Source of the DNA: Uliginosibacterium sp. 31-16
GTDB lineage: Bacteria; Pseudomonadota; Gammaproteobacteria; Burkholderiales; Rhodocyclaceae
DNA: 64,000 bases
Assembly: GCF_030730865.1 (NCBI RefSeq)
Contig: NZ_JAVALZ010000001.1
Coordinates: forward strand, 1,054,001 to 1,118,000
Direction: 5' to 3'
Under the pieces are notes generated by a model. That model saw only the letters and a program-made list of their open reading frames with translations, had not been told where the DNA came from and did not search any database. The first letter of the stretch is position 1; every line of letters starts with the position of its first letter. The translations under genes and the position numbers were made by a program. Below are positions 1 through 8,496 of the stretch, piece after piece.

Positions 1-119
1 CCCATTGCGACTGTCGCGAGCATGCAGAAAATCCTGCGTGGCGGGGGCGCGCTGGGTAAGATGGGCGGCGCTTCCCCTGTATGAAGCGCGTCTTTCATTT
101 CATCCCCGGTTTCCCCTCC

Positions 120-635
120 ATGAGCACCCGCGATTCCCGCCACCTGGCACAGACGCTCGCCACCGCCGCCGCGGCCTACCAGACCAGCGCCGTCATCCCG
201 CATTGCCCCAGTTGCGCCGCGCCCTGCTGCAAGCTCGACAAGCTCGTCCTCGAACTGGACTGGGCGCAGGTCAAGGGCCTGTGGCAGCTCGGCGAATCGC
301 GCAAGGAGTTCGACAAGCGCCTGGCAGCGGGCAAAGGCCCGATCGAGATCCGCCCGGCCAACGGCCTCTACTACGCCCACAGCAAACCCTGCCCGGCTTT
401 TGACGCAAGCTGCGGCTGCACGGTCTACACCACGCCGCTCAAACCCGTGGGCTGCAGTGATTTTCCGGTGTACGAAGACGGTGGCGAAATCACCGCCGAC
501 CTGCGCTGCGAGGCCGTGGATCTGGATGCACTGAAGGCCACGCTGAACAAGGCGCTAGGCCCGGATGCCCGCATCCGCCAGACTGCCGACCGGGATTTCC
601 CGTTTCTCGTCACGCTGTCGGTGAAGCGCTATTGA
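120..635 (+). CDS. YkgJ-type cysteine-cluster protein
   Basis: Protein of 171 residues with a cysteine pattern typical of the YkgJ/CxxCxxCC family, which is thought to bind Zn or Fe-S; the biochemical role is unknown. The N-terminal part has CPSCAAPCC near residues 28-36, and a second group (CPAF, CGC, then GCSDFP) lies near residues 90-120. I chose the ATG at 120 because the family homology starts shortly after it; an in-frame ATG at 81 would add 13 residues with no family resemblance. It stands alone, followed by a palindromic repeat. No promoter was recognised. Family call is good; function is open. Confidence 0.8.
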   Translation: MSTRDSRHLAQTLATAAAAYQTSAVIPHCPSCAAPCCKLDKLVLELDWAQVKGLWQLGESRKEFDKRLAAGKGPIEIRPANGLYYAHSKPCPAFDASCGCTVYTTPLKPVGCSDFPVYEDGGEITADLRCEAVDLDALKATLNKALGPDARIRQTADRDFPFLVTLSVKRY

Positions 636-647
636 TCCGGCCTGGCG

Positions 648-773
648 AAGTTTGAAGTCCGTTCGGCCCGAGTGCGCCCGCAGGGCGTGTATCGAGGGCG
701 GGGCCAAGCCTCGATACAGCCGGCGTTGCCGGCCACTCGGCACGAACGGTTTTGGGGGCACAAAGTTCAAACA
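648..773. repeat. Imperfect inverted-repeat element
   Basis: Nested inverted repeat between two genes. The inner hairpin has perfect 10-bp arms (TGTATCGAGG at 688-697, CCTCGATACA at 709-718). Outside it, CCGTTCGGCCCGAGTG is mirrored by CACTCGGCACGAACGG, and GTTTGAA-type ends close the structure. The CCGTTCG...GAG core resembles the element at 41957-42143, so this looks like one member of a dispersed palindromic family. No ORF inside. Confidence 0.65.
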
Positions 774-858
774 AAATCGGCCGGATCAATAGGTATCGGT
801 AAGAGTCCGCATGTGCAGTGCGCTCCCTGCCAAGACTGTTTCAAGCCAGAATCCCGCC

Positions 859-1788
859 ATGCCCATACCACCACGCAAAGTCATCATGTCGCTGAGCATC
901 CTGCTGGTCCTGACCCTGGTCGCCGCGGTCCTGTTCTTTCGCTCTGCGCCGCAGACGCCGGAACAGGCCGCGCAGCAAACGCAGGCACCCGGCATTCCGG
1001 CTGAATGGCCGCAGATTCAAGCCCTGCTTGAGCAGAACGCCCTGCCGGCCATCCACATCAAACTGCTCGACGAGAAACCGGTACGCGCCTATCAGTCAAA
1101 GTTTGGCGGTCAAGCCTGGTGGCCGGCAGGCAAACCATATCCGACCGGCAAGAATGGCCAGCCACTGGTGTTTCTGGCGCAGATCAATTTTTCAGAGCTG
1201 AACGGCCAGCTCGTCGACTACCCGGCCACGGGGCTGCTGCAATTCTTCATCGGCAGTGATGATCTGTATGGCATGGATTTCATCGACAAATCGCTCCCGC
1301 TCGAACGCTATCTCACGATGAAAAAGAACTTCGCCGTGATCTATCACCGCGAAGTTGATGCGTCCGCCCCCACCCGATCTGCTCCGCTCCTTGCGACAAG
1401 TGCGGATGATCTCCTGCCGCACCGGGGCGAAACTGCCATTACCCTCTCGCTGGGTCGCGATATCGCCAACCCTGCGGACTACCGCTTCAGGAAAATTCTG
1501 GCGCCATTGGGCGACCTGAGCGAAGCCGCCGACGAATACGCCTTCGAAACGCTCGGCCAGTCACCGAGCCACAAACTCGGCGGTTACGCCGCCTTCACCC
1601 AGGAAGACCCGCGTGGCTATGAAGGCAAGAGCGAAGAATGGCTGCTGCTATTCCAGATGGACACCGACTCCAACGAACGCTTCGAGATTATGTGGGGCGA
1701 CGTAGGCATCGCGAATTTCTTCATCCGCAGAGCAGATCTGAAGGCGCTCGATTTTGACAAGGTCTGGTACAACTGGGATTGCCACTGA
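859..1788 (+). CDS. DUF1963 (YwqG-like) membrane-anchored protein
   Basis: Protein of 309 residues. It begins with a hydrophobic segment (about residues 9-27), so it is probably an anchored periplasmic protein, followed by an Ala/Gln-rich linker. The rest matches the YwqG/DUF1963 family: FGGxAWWP, PLVFLAQINFSEL and GLLQFFIGSDDLYG in the first half and an EDPR-type segment with DSN and WGD later. No enzymatic activity is established for the family. I placed the start at ATG 859 rather than 811 because it puts a Lys/Arg-bearing N-terminus directly before the hydrophobic segment. It converges on the next gene without a clear terminator. Confidence 0.75.
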   Translation: MPIPPRKVIMSLSILLVLTLVAAVLFFRSAPQTPEQAAQQTQAPGIPAEWPQIQALLEQNALPAIHIKLLDEKPVRAYQSKFGGQAWWPAGKPYPTGKNGQPLVFLAQINFSELNGQLVDYPATGLLQFFIGSDDLYGMDFIDKSLPLERYLTMKKNFAVIYHREVDASAPTRSAPLLATSADDLLPHRGETAITLSLGRDIANPADYRFRKILAPLGDLSEAADEYAFETLGQSPSHKLGGYAAFTQEDPRGYEGKSEEWLLLFQMDTDSNERFEIMWGDVGIANFFIRRADLKALDFDKVWYNWDCH

Positions 1789-1872
1789 TCTCCCCCGGCA
1801 TTCGTGATCGCCTCCTTGCTCTGCGCGGGAGCGTGTGGCGGAGAGTTATCCGCGCGGGTCAAATGATCCGGT

Positions 1873-3222
1873 TCAGGCTTCGCCCTGCCTGAGCCAGGGA
1901 TAGAACTGGCGGTCGGCCTGCAGCATGTGATTGGCGACGACTTCGACAACCACGAAGCGTGCCAGGCGCAGGGCGTGGCCGGCTTCCGGAGTCTGCTCAA
2001 GGGCAGCACGCCTGGCCGCAACCTCGCCGAGCAGGCGTTGATGATCAGCCTGATGAGCCGCCAGGCCGGGCCAGGCAAGTGCGCCCAGCACCTGTTCCTC
2101 ACTCGTGAAATGGCTCGTGACGTCGGCCATGAGCCGGTCGACGGCGAAACGCAGCTGCTCCAGGGAGACGGCGGCGGGATCAGCCAGCAGGCTCTGCAGC
2201 TGATCGACGCTCTCGAAGAGCTGACGGTGCTGCGCATCGATGAGGCCATGTCCGGATTCGAAATGCCGGCGCCATAGCAGGCGCACCACGCGCAGTTCGG
2301 CATTGCCATCCACGTCGCGGACTTCCGGGTAATGAATCTCCGCGCGATTGCGTCCCAGGGCCTTGGCCCGATATAGCGCCTCGTCGGCCTTGGCCAGCGC
2401 CAGCTCTACGCTCTCTCGGCTCACCTGCCACTGCGCGGCGCCGATGCTGACGCTGATCTGCAGGCCGTCCACGAACAGCTCGCGAGCGATGGCACTGCGA
2501 ATCTTCTCGGCCGCTTCGGTGGCGTGTTCGATATCGGCATGTGGCATCAGAACGGTGAATTCGTCGCCGCCCCAACGCGTGAGAAGGTCCGAGTCGCGCG
2601 TGCAGCCCTTCACCGCCAGAGCCACCTGCTGCAGCACGCGGTCGCCGATTTCATGGCCGCAGCCATCGTTGATCGACTTGAAGTGATCCACGTCGAAAAT
2701 CAGCAGGCTGATAGGGTGGCCGTAGCGTTGCGCGCGCTCGCACTCGGTGGCGGCTACCTGCTCGAAGTGGCGGCGATTGCACAGCCCGGTCAGGGCGTCG
2801 GTCTCGCTCTGGCGACGCAGTTGCAGCTCCAGTTCATGGCGGGCGGTGATGTTGCTGGCCACCCATACCACGGCCTCCTCGCCTTCGATGGCAAAAGGCA
2901 AAGCCTGGACGCGGCCTTCAAACCAGATTGTCTGTTGCGGCCCCTCGCTGGTCAGGCCCTTCACGTCGTCCGACGCCAGACCATATTCGATTACGTGCAG
3001 CTTGCCGGACTGCAGCGCCTGCGCAATCTGGTCGAGGAACCAGCCAGCTTTCTCCGGCATCAGCACCTCGCTGATGGTCTGACCGACGAGAAAGCTGCCG
3101 TCGTGGTAGTAGCGTGTGTCCGCGCCGCCCAGCACCGCGACATAGCGGCCGCCCCGGGTCAGGACGAAGACCGGGTCAGGCAGGGCGGCGAAAATGGCGG
3201 TGAGCTGGGTCAGCGAAAACAT
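1873..3222 (-). CDS. PAS-GGDEF-hemerythrin diguanylate cyclase
   Basis: Protein of 449 residues predicted to make cyclic di-GMP from two GTP. An N-terminal PAS-like domain covers about residues 1-130. The GGDEF domain spans about 140-300 with an intact GGDEF active site and an RDSD product-inhibition I-site five residues before it. The C-terminal third is a bacteriohemerythrin fold with the usual ligand order: H and IDxQH, HFxxEE, HxxxH, then HMLQAD. Such a non-heme diiron site binds O2, so c-di-GMP output is probably tuned by oxygen or redox state. The start is uncertain: ATG 3222 has no good ribosome site and a TTG at 3267 is possible. Confidence 0.88.
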   Translation of the reverse strand: MFSLTQLTAIFAALPDPVFVLTRGGRYVAVLGGADTRYYHDGSFLVGQTISEVLMPEKAGWFLDQIAQALQSGKLHVIEYGLASDDVKGLTSEGPQQTIWFEGRVQALPFAIEGEEAVVWVASNITARHELELQLRRQSETDALTGLCNRRHFEQVAATECERAQRYGHPISLLIFDVDHFKSINDGCGHEIGDRVLQQVALAVKGCTRDSDLLTRWGGDEFTVLMPHADIEHATEAAEKIRSAIARELFVDGLQISVSIGAAQWQVSRESVELALAKADEALYRAKALGRNRAEIHYPEVRDVDGNAELRVVRLLWRRHFESGHGLIDAQHRQLFESVDQLQSLLADPAAVSLEQLRFAVDRLMADVTSHFTSEEQVLGALAWPGLAAHQADHQRLLGEVAARRAALEQTPEAGHALRLARFVVVEVVANHMLQADRQFYPWLRQGEA

Positions 3223-3336
3223 GGGGAGAAGATGCCAGGGCGGTCGGCTGCGCGACAGGAGCTTCAAGCATAACGGCCGGAAAGCCTTTTGCGTTGAGCA
3301 CCCGAAAGTCCGGCCCGCTCCTGCCGCCCCGTGGCC

Positions 3337-3879
3337 TCAATGCCCCGCAAAATCGACCAGCGTAAACAGCTTCAGGCCGGAGTCACGCAGCAGCTTCGAG
3401 CCACCCAGCTCTGGCAGGTCGACAATCGCCGCGCCTTCCACCACCGTGGCGCCGAGGCGCTCCAGCAGCTTCTTGCCGGCCATCATGGTGCCGCCGGTGG
3501 CGATCAGGTCGTCGATGAGCAGCACGCGATCGCCGCACTTGCAGGCGTCGGCATGCATCTCGACCGTGGCGCTGCCGTATTCCAGCTCGTATTCCTCGGC
3601 GATGGTGGTGTAGGGCAGCTTGCCCTTCTTGCGGATCGGCACGAAGCCGACGTTGAGCTCGTAGGCGACGATGGAGCCAATGATGAAGCCACGCGCATCC
3701 AGCCCGGCCACTACGTCGATCTTCTGGTGCATGTAGCGCAGCACGAAATGCTGGACCAGCACGCGCAGCGCGGCGGGGTCCTGCAGCAGCGGGGTGATGT
3801 CGCGGAACTGGACGCCGGGCTGGGGCCAGTCGGGCACGGTGCGGATGTGGTCGCGCAGGTCATTCGGGTCAAGCAGCAT
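3337..3879 (-). CDS. apt: Adenine phosphoribosyltransferase
   Basis: Cytoplasmic purine-salvage enzyme converting adenine plus PRPP to AMP. The 180-residue length is normal for Apt. The PRPP-binding motif [14 protein letters not shown] is intact in the second half, and the N-terminal [21 protein letters not shown] segment is characteristic of Apt rather than other phosphoribosyltransferases. ATG 3879 is preceded by a GAGGAAA ribosome site, and a TAGAAT -10-like hexamer lies upstream at 3904-3909. It is transcribed divergently from the UPF0114 gene. Confidence 0.95.
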   Translation of the reverse strand: MLLDPNDLRDHIRTVPDWPQPGVQFRDITPLLQDPAALRVLVQHFVLRYMHQKIDVVAGLDARGFIIGSIVAYELNVGFVPIRKKGKLPYTTIAEEYELEYGSATVEMHADACKCGDRVLLIDDLIATGGTMMAGKKLLERLGATVVEGAAIVDLPELGGSKLLRDSGLKLFTLVDFAGH

Positions 3880-4025
3880 GGTTTCCTCCTGAAATCGGGG
3901 GGGATTCTAGCCCGCCAGCCGGAAAGGAGGCCGCTGCTATACTTTGCCCTTGATCGGGCGCAGACCCGACGCCCCGTTCCAACCCGTTTGCACAGCCCGA
4001 CAAGGGCCCGAAAACAAGAGAGATC

Positions 4026-4592
4026 ATGAAAAAAGACGCATCGCACCACCTCGAAGCCTTCCTCTTCGGCAGCCGCTGGCTGCAGGCTCCGCTCTACCTC
4101 GGCCTCGTCTTCGCGCAAGGCGTGTATGTCTTCAAGTTCCTGCAGGAACTGATCCATCTCGTCGGCCATGCGGTGAGCTTCACCGAAGTCGACATCATGC
4201 TCATCGTGCTGGGCCTGATCGATGTGGTGATGGTCGCCAATCTGCTGCTGATGGTGATCGTGGGCGGTTATCAGACTTTCGTGTCCCGCCTCGATCTGGA
4301 CGGACATCCGGACCAGCCGGAATGGCTCTCACACGTGAATGCGGGTGTGCTCAAGATCAAGCTGGCCACTGCACTGATCGGGATTTCGTCGATCCATCTG
4401 CTCAAGACCTTCATCGAAGTAGGCAGCAAGATGGCGCAGGCGGCCGACCCCTTCGCGCTGACCCGGCTGGAGCATGGTGTGCTGTTCCAGATCGGAATTC
4501 ATCTGACCTTCGTGGTGTCCGCCCTGGTGATGGCCTATACCGACAAGGTGATGAACAGCACCCTGGTGTTGAGCAAGGATCTGGAACACTGA
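4026..4592 (+). CDS. UPF0114/YqhA-family (TIGR00645) membrane protein
   Basis: Inner-membrane protein of 188 residues with about four hydrophobic segments: near residues 18-38, 55-80, 107-130 and 155-175. The FLFGSRWLQAPLYLGL start and VDIMLIVLGLIDVVMVANLLLMV region are typical of the YqhA/UPF0114 family, whose function is unknown. The AGAGAG sequence just before ATG 4026 serves as ribosome site. A TATACT -10-like hexamer at 3938-3943 could start transcription. Fumarase follows after 38 nt on the same strand, so the two may be co-transcribed. Confidence 0.85.
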   Translation: MKKDASHHLEAFLFGSRWLQAPLYLGLVFAQGVYVFKFLQELIHLVGHAVSFTEVDIMLIVLGLIDVVMVANLLLMVIVGGYQTFVSRLDLDGHPDQPEWLSHVNAGVLKIKLATALIGISSIHLLKTFIEVGSKMAQAADPFALTRLEHGVLFQIGIHLTFVVSALVMAYTDKVMNSTLVLSKDLEH

Positions 4593-4630
4593 CCCGCATT
4601 CCCGCCCCGGACAAACAAGAGAGACCCCAC

Positions 4631-6148
4631 ATGGCCACCATCAAGCAAGCCGATCTGATCGACAGCGTCGCCGCCGCACTCCAGTACATCAGCTACTACC
4701 ACCCGGTTGATTACATCAAGGGCCTCGCCCGCGCCTACGAAATGGAGGCCAGCCCGGCCGCCAAGGATGCGATGGCGCAGATCCTGATCAACTCGCGCAT
4801 GTGCGCTGAGGGCCACCGTCCGATCTGTCAGGACACCGGCATTGTCTCGGTTTTCCTCAGGGTGGGCATGAACGTGCGCTGGGAAGGCTTCAGCGGTTCG
4901 CTCGAAGATGCGGTGAATGAAGGGGTGCGCCGCGCCTATCTGCATCCCGACAACGTGCTACGCGCCTCGGTGCTCGCAGACCCGGCCGGCAAGCGTGCCA
5001 ACACGAAAGACAACACCCCGGCGGTGATCAACATGAGCATCGTGCCGGGCGACAAGGTGGACGTGATCGTCGCCGCCAAGGGCGGTGGCTCGGAAGCGAA
5101 ATCCAAGTTCGCCATGCTGAATCCATCGGACTCCATCGTCGACTGGGTGCTCAAGACCGTGCCAACCATGGGCGCCGGCTGGTGCCCGCCCGGCATGCTC
5201 GGCATCGGCATTGGCGGCACCGCCGAGAAGGCGATGCTGCTGGCCAAGGAAGCGCTGATGGAGCCGATCGACATCCTCGACCTGATCGCCCGCGGCCCCA
5301 AGACCCGCGCCGAAGAGCTGCGCATCGAGCTGTATGAAAAGGTCAATGCGCTGGGCATCGGCGCCCAGGGCCTCGGCGGCCTGACCACCGTGCTGGATGT
5401 GAAGGTGCTGGACTACCCGACTCACGCCGCCAACCTGCCGGTGGCGATGATCCCCAACTGCGCGGCCACCCGTCACGCTCACTTCGAGCTGGATGGCAGC
5501 GGCCCGGTGTATCTGGATCCGCCTTCGCTCGAAGACTGGCCGAGCCTCACCTACGATGCCTCCAAGGGCAAGCGCGTGAATCTCGATACCGTGACGCGCG
5601 AAGAAGTCGCCTCGTGGAAACCGGGCGACGTGCTGCTCCTGAACGGCAAAATGCTCACCGGCCGCGATGCCGCGCACAAGCGCATGACCGACATGCTCAA
5701 CAAGGGTGAAAAACTGCCGGTGGATCTGGCCGGCAAGTTCATCTACTACGTCGGCCCGGTCGATCCGGTGCGTGATGAAGTCGTCGGTCCGGCCGGCCCC
5801 ACCACCGCCACGCGCATGGACAAGTTCACCGAACAGGTGCTGGCACAAACCGGCCTGCTCGGCATGATCGGCAAGGCCGAACGCGGCCCGGCCGGTCTGG
5901 ATGCCATCAAGAAACACCAGTCGGTGTATCTGATGGCCGTGGGCGGTGCTGCCTACCTCGTTTCCAAGGCAATCAAGGCGGCCAAGGTGGTCGGCTTTGC
6001 CGATCTGGGCATGGAAGCGATCTACGAATTCACCGTGCAGGACATGCCGGTGACCGTGGCCGTCGATTCCACCGGCATCTCGGTGCATGAAACCGGTCCG
6101 AAGGAATGGCAGGCGAAGATCGGCAAGATTCCGGTCAAGGTGGTCTGA
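4631..6148 (+). CDS. fumA: Class I (iron-sulfur) fumarate hydratase
   Basis: Single-chain class I fumarase of 505 residues, interconverting fumarate and malate in the TCA cycle with an oxygen-sensitive 4Fe-4S cluster. Candidate cluster cysteines sit in CAEGHRPICQDTG (about residues 58-70) and CAATRHAHF (about 277-285). GGGSEAKSKFAML and the C-terminal MAVGGAAYLVSKAI are family hallmarks, and alpha- and beta-type domains are fused as in FumA/FumB. ATG 4631 follows AAGAGAGACC. The frame is open upstream to 3944, but that part is a shadow of the preceding gene. A strong terminator follows at once. Confidence 0.93.
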   Translation: MATIKQADLIDSVAAALQYISYYHPVDYIKGLARAYEMEASPAAKDAMAQILINSRMCAEGHRPICQDTGIVSVFLRVGMNVRWEGFSGSLEDAVNEGVRRAYLHPDNVLRASVLADPAGKRANTKDNTPAVINMSIVPGDKVDVIVAAKGGGSEAKSKFAMLNPSDSIVDWVLKTVPTMGAGWCPPGMLGIGIGGTAEKAMLLAKEALMEPIDILDLIARGPKTRAEELRIELYEKVNALGIGAQGLGGLTTVLDVKVLDYPTHAANLPVAMIPNCAATRHAHFELDGSGPVYLDPPSLEDWPSLTYDASKGKRVNLDTVTREEVASWKPGDVLLLNGKMLTGRDAAHKRMTDMLNKGEKLPVDLAGKFIYYVGPVDPVRDEVVGPAGPTTATRMDKFTEQVLAQTGLLGMIGKAERGPAGLDAIKKHQSVYLMAVGGAAYLVSKAIKAAKVVGFADLGMEAIYEFTVQDMPVTVAVDSTGISVHETGPKEWQAKIGKIPVKVV

Positions 6149-6160
6149 GTGACGAATGTA

Positions 6161-6189
6161 AAAAGCCCGCTGCACAGCGGGCTTTTTGT
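6161..6189 (+). terminator. Rho-independent terminator after fumarase
   Basis: AAAAGCCCGC, a short CA-containing loop, GCGGGCTTTTTG: a GC stem flanked by A and T runs 12 nt after the fumarase stop codon. Confidence 0.9.
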
Positions 6190-6209
6190 TGCGATGGCAG
6201 AATGCCCGC

Positions 6210-6437
6210 ATGAAACGCTTTGAGTTCCGCCTGCACATTTCAGCCGAGCAATACCTGCCGTATTACCGGGGTCAGGTGACACAGGTCCTGATCCGTCTGG
6301 CGGAGGGGCAGACCGTGAGCTTTCCGGCGAATCTGCTGCGCCCCTTCGTGCAGGCCGATGGCATTCAGGGCGACTTCATCCTGAGCTGTGACGAACACAA
6401 CAAGGGCGCCAGCCTGCAGCGCAAAGCCTCGCGCTGA
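6210..6437 (+). CDS. DUF2835 small protein
   Basis: Protein of 75 residues starting MKRFEFRLHISAEQYLPYY, with GQVTQVLIRLAEGQTVSFPANLLRPFV and the final GIQGDFILSCDEHNK, which is the DUF2835 pattern and length. There is no signal peptide or membrane segment, so it is probably cytoplasmic; the function is unknown. It starts 21 nt after the terminator of the previous gene, so it needs its own promoter in that short gap or relies on readthrough. ATG 6210 was chosen over an upstream in-frame start because the family begins at MKRF. Confidence 0.8.
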   Translation: MKRFEFRLHISAEQYLPYYRGQVTQVLIRLAEGQTVSFPANLLRPFVQADGIQGDFILSCDEHNKGASLQRKASR

Positions 6438-6486
6438 AGCGAGGTTTCATTTTCCATCGGCCCGAACAGCCGCACCCGGCGGGCCT

Positions 6487-6570
6487 CTGCAGCATGCCTT
6501 GCTGCAGATCCAATATTGACAAGGGTTTCGAGGCATTCAGGCCGAAGAGGCTTGCTGCATGCGCCTCTTC
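6487..6570. repeat. REP-like double hairpin
   Basis: Two adjacent hairpins: CTGCAGCA/TGCTGCAG arms (6487-6494 and 6500-6507) and GAAGAGGC/GCCTCTTC arms (6544-6551 and 6563-6570). The arms and the nearby GCGGGCCT and CAGACA words recur in the intergenic elements at 25872, 27015, 35112, 37002 and 62809. Non-coding; it lies between two convergent genes. Confidence 0.55.
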
Positions 6571-6590
6571 AGACAAGCTGAACCGTGCGC

Positions 6591-6842
6591 TCAAGGTCGC
6601 AGACAGGCAGGGTCGGCGTCACAGGCCCGACTCTGTGCCAGCCGGGCCTGCTGGCGATCACGCTCCTGTTCGCGGCCGACCATGCAGCCTGCGGTATAGG
6701 CGGCGATCAACAGGCCAAGCAGCAACGCGATACCGCCCAGCCAGCTCCAGTTGCGCCACAGTTGGCCCGCGCGGGGCAGGCTCCGGGTGCGTTGCGCTTG
6801 CAACGGGAATCCGGGCTCATCCACCAATTGATTCGGGTTCAT
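6591..6842 (-). CDS. Small single-span membrane protein, unknown
   Basis: Protein of 83 residues with one clear membrane segment (about residues 32-54, WLGGIALLLGLLIAAYTAGCMVG) followed by a charged Arg/Gln/Glu tail with two cysteines. ATG 6842 has an excellent GGAGG ribosome site 7 nt upstream, which decides the start over the longer frame to 6905. It lies 84 nt downstream of the efflux operon on the same strand, so it could be its last gene. I do not recognise the family; an accessory membrane role for the pump is only a guess from position. Confidence 0.55.
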   Translation of the reverse strand: MNPNQLVDEPGFPLQAQRTRSLPRAGQLWRNWSWLGGIALLLGLLIAAYTAGCMVGREQERDRQQARLAQSRACDADPACLRP

Positions 6843-6926
6843 GGGTTTTCCTCCAAAAATTCTGTCGGGGCGGGTCGGGGCGAAACGAATCCGCTTTCCC
6901 GACAAGGGGCATGGATTACAGATTCT

Positions 6927-8486
6927 TCAATGCGAGGCCGAGGGATCCACCGCACGCGTGGCACGCGGAGCCAGCCAGATGCTGCAGGCCGCCGCGAAGA
7001 GGATCACGGCAATCAGCATGAACAGCTGGTTGGTGGCGAGCATCACGCTCTGGCCTTCGACCAGACGTTCAAGCGCGCCGAGGATGCCGGGGTCCTGCAG
7101 GGAACTGGCAGCCGAACCGAGCGGGTTGAGCTGGCTGGCGACGCCGGCCTGATTCACCGGATCGAGCGTGGCCACGATGTCCGCGCGGTTGAACTGGATA
7201 CGGTCTTCCCAGCTGGCGGTGGTCAGCGAAGTGGCGAAGGCGCCTGCCAGGGTGCGCAGGAAGTTCATCAGACCGGCGGCCGAAGCCGTTTCGCGCTCCT
7301 CCACGCTGCCCAGAATCTGACCGGTGAGCGGCACGAAGAAGAAGGGCATGCCGATACCCATCACCAGCAGCGGCAGGGCGACTTGCCAGTAGGTCATGTC
7401 GGTGGTGCCGAAAGCGCGCCACAAGGTGATCATGCCCAGCCAGGAGACACCGAAGAAGACCAGCGGACGCGAGTCGATCTTGCTCGAGAGCATCGCCGCG
7501 AAAGGCGCGCACAGCACGGCCAGCACACCACTCCAGGCCGTCGCCATGCCCGACCAGGTGGCGGTGTAGCCCATGTGTTGCTGCAGCCACAGCGGGGTCA
7601 GCACGTTGGCACCGAAGAAGGCGCCGAAAGCCAGCACCAGCGTGAGCACGCCGAAGGAATAGCCGCGGTGGCGGAACACGCGCAGGTCCACGATCGGATG
7701 GCGCTCATTGAGCTCCCAGATCAGGAAGGCGGCGAAGCCGACCGCAGCCACGATGGCAAGCGTCACGATGGTCGGTGAGGCAAACCAGTCGAGGTTCTTG
7801 CCTTCGTCGAGCATGATCTGCAGGGCGCCGACCCAGATCACCAGCAGTGCCAGGCCGATCTTGTCGATGGGTGCGATTTCGAGTGGAGTTTCATAGCGCT
7901 TGAGCAAGCCCCAGCCGAACCAGGCACAAAGCAGCGCAATCGGCACGTTGATGTAGAAGATCCAGGACCAGTGGCTCTGATCGCAGATCACCCCGCCCAC
8001 GATGGGGCCCAGGATCGGCGCAATCAGGGTGGTCATGGCCCAGATGGCCGTGGCTGCCGCGGCCTTGTCCTTCGGGAAAATGCGCAGCAAAAGCGTCTGC
8101 GACAGCGGCATCAGCGGGCCACCGGCCAGCCCCTGCAGCACGCGCCCAGCAATCAGCATGCCGAGCGAATTCGAGAAGCCGCAGAGCAGAGAGGCGAGGC
8201 CAAACAGGGCCATGGAAATCACGAACACGCGTACCGCACCGAAACGCCCGGCCAGCCAGCCGGTGAGCGGTACGGTGATGGCTTCGGCCACTGCGTAGGA
8301 GGTGATCACCCAGGTGCCCTGGCTGCTGGTAACGCCGAGACTGCCGGCGATGGTGGCGACCGACACGTTGGCGATGGTCATGTCCAGCACGGCGATGAAG
8401 TTCGCCAGTGCCAGCACCAGTGCGCCGACGATCAGCATGCCCCCGCGCAGGGGCTGCTCGCCGTTGGGGAGAAGAGCCTGATTCAT
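6927..8486 (-). CDS. emrB: DHA2-family MFS drug exporter (EmrB-type)
   Basis: Inner-membrane proton-driven exporter of 519 residues with about 14 hydrophobic segments. It opens with the DHA2 signature LDMTIANVSVATIAGSLG (about residues 29-46), then TWVITSYAVAEAITVPLTGWLAGRFG, and motif C-like sequences later. It would form a tripartite pump with the adjacent membrane-fusion and outer-membrane genes and expel hydrophobic toxicants. It is the third gene of the operon, 10 nt after emrA. The substrate cannot be read from sequence. Regulation is probably by the divergent TetR protein. Confidence 0.9.
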   Translation of the reverse strand: MNQALLPNGEQPLRGGMLIVGALVLALANFIAVLDMTIANVSVATIAGSLGVTSSQGTWVITSYAVAEAITVPLTGWLAGRFGAVRVFVISMALFGLASLLCGFSNSLGMLIAGRVLQGLAGGPLMPLSQTLLLRIFPKDKAAAATAIWAMTTLIAPILGPIVGGVICDQSHWSWIFYINVPIALLCAWFGWGLLKRYETPLEIAPIDKIGLALLVIWVGALQIMLDEGKNLDWFASPTIVTLAIVAAVGFAAFLIWELNERHPIVDLRVFRHRGYSFGVLTLVLAFGAFFGANVLTPLWLQQHMGYTATWSGMATAWSGVLAVLCAPFAAMLSSKIDSRPLVFFGVSWLGMITLWRAFGTTDMTYWQVALPLLVMGIGMPFFFVPLTGQILGSVEERETASAAGLMNFLRTLAGAFATSLTTASWEDRIQFNRADIVATLDPVNQAGVASQLNPLGSAASSLQDPGILGALERLVEGQSVMLATNQLFMLIAVILFAAACSIWLAPRATRAVDPSASH

Positions 8487-8496
8487 GGGACGGTGC

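Noticed and set aside
1-119. Possible gene end at the left edge
   Set aside because: No reading frame with family features ends here; the short frames overlap the YkgJ gene in other phases.
4958-6238. Long minus-strand frame within the fumarase gene
   Set aside because: Antisense shadow of a well-supported enzyme; His/Gly/Arg-rich translation without a family pattern.
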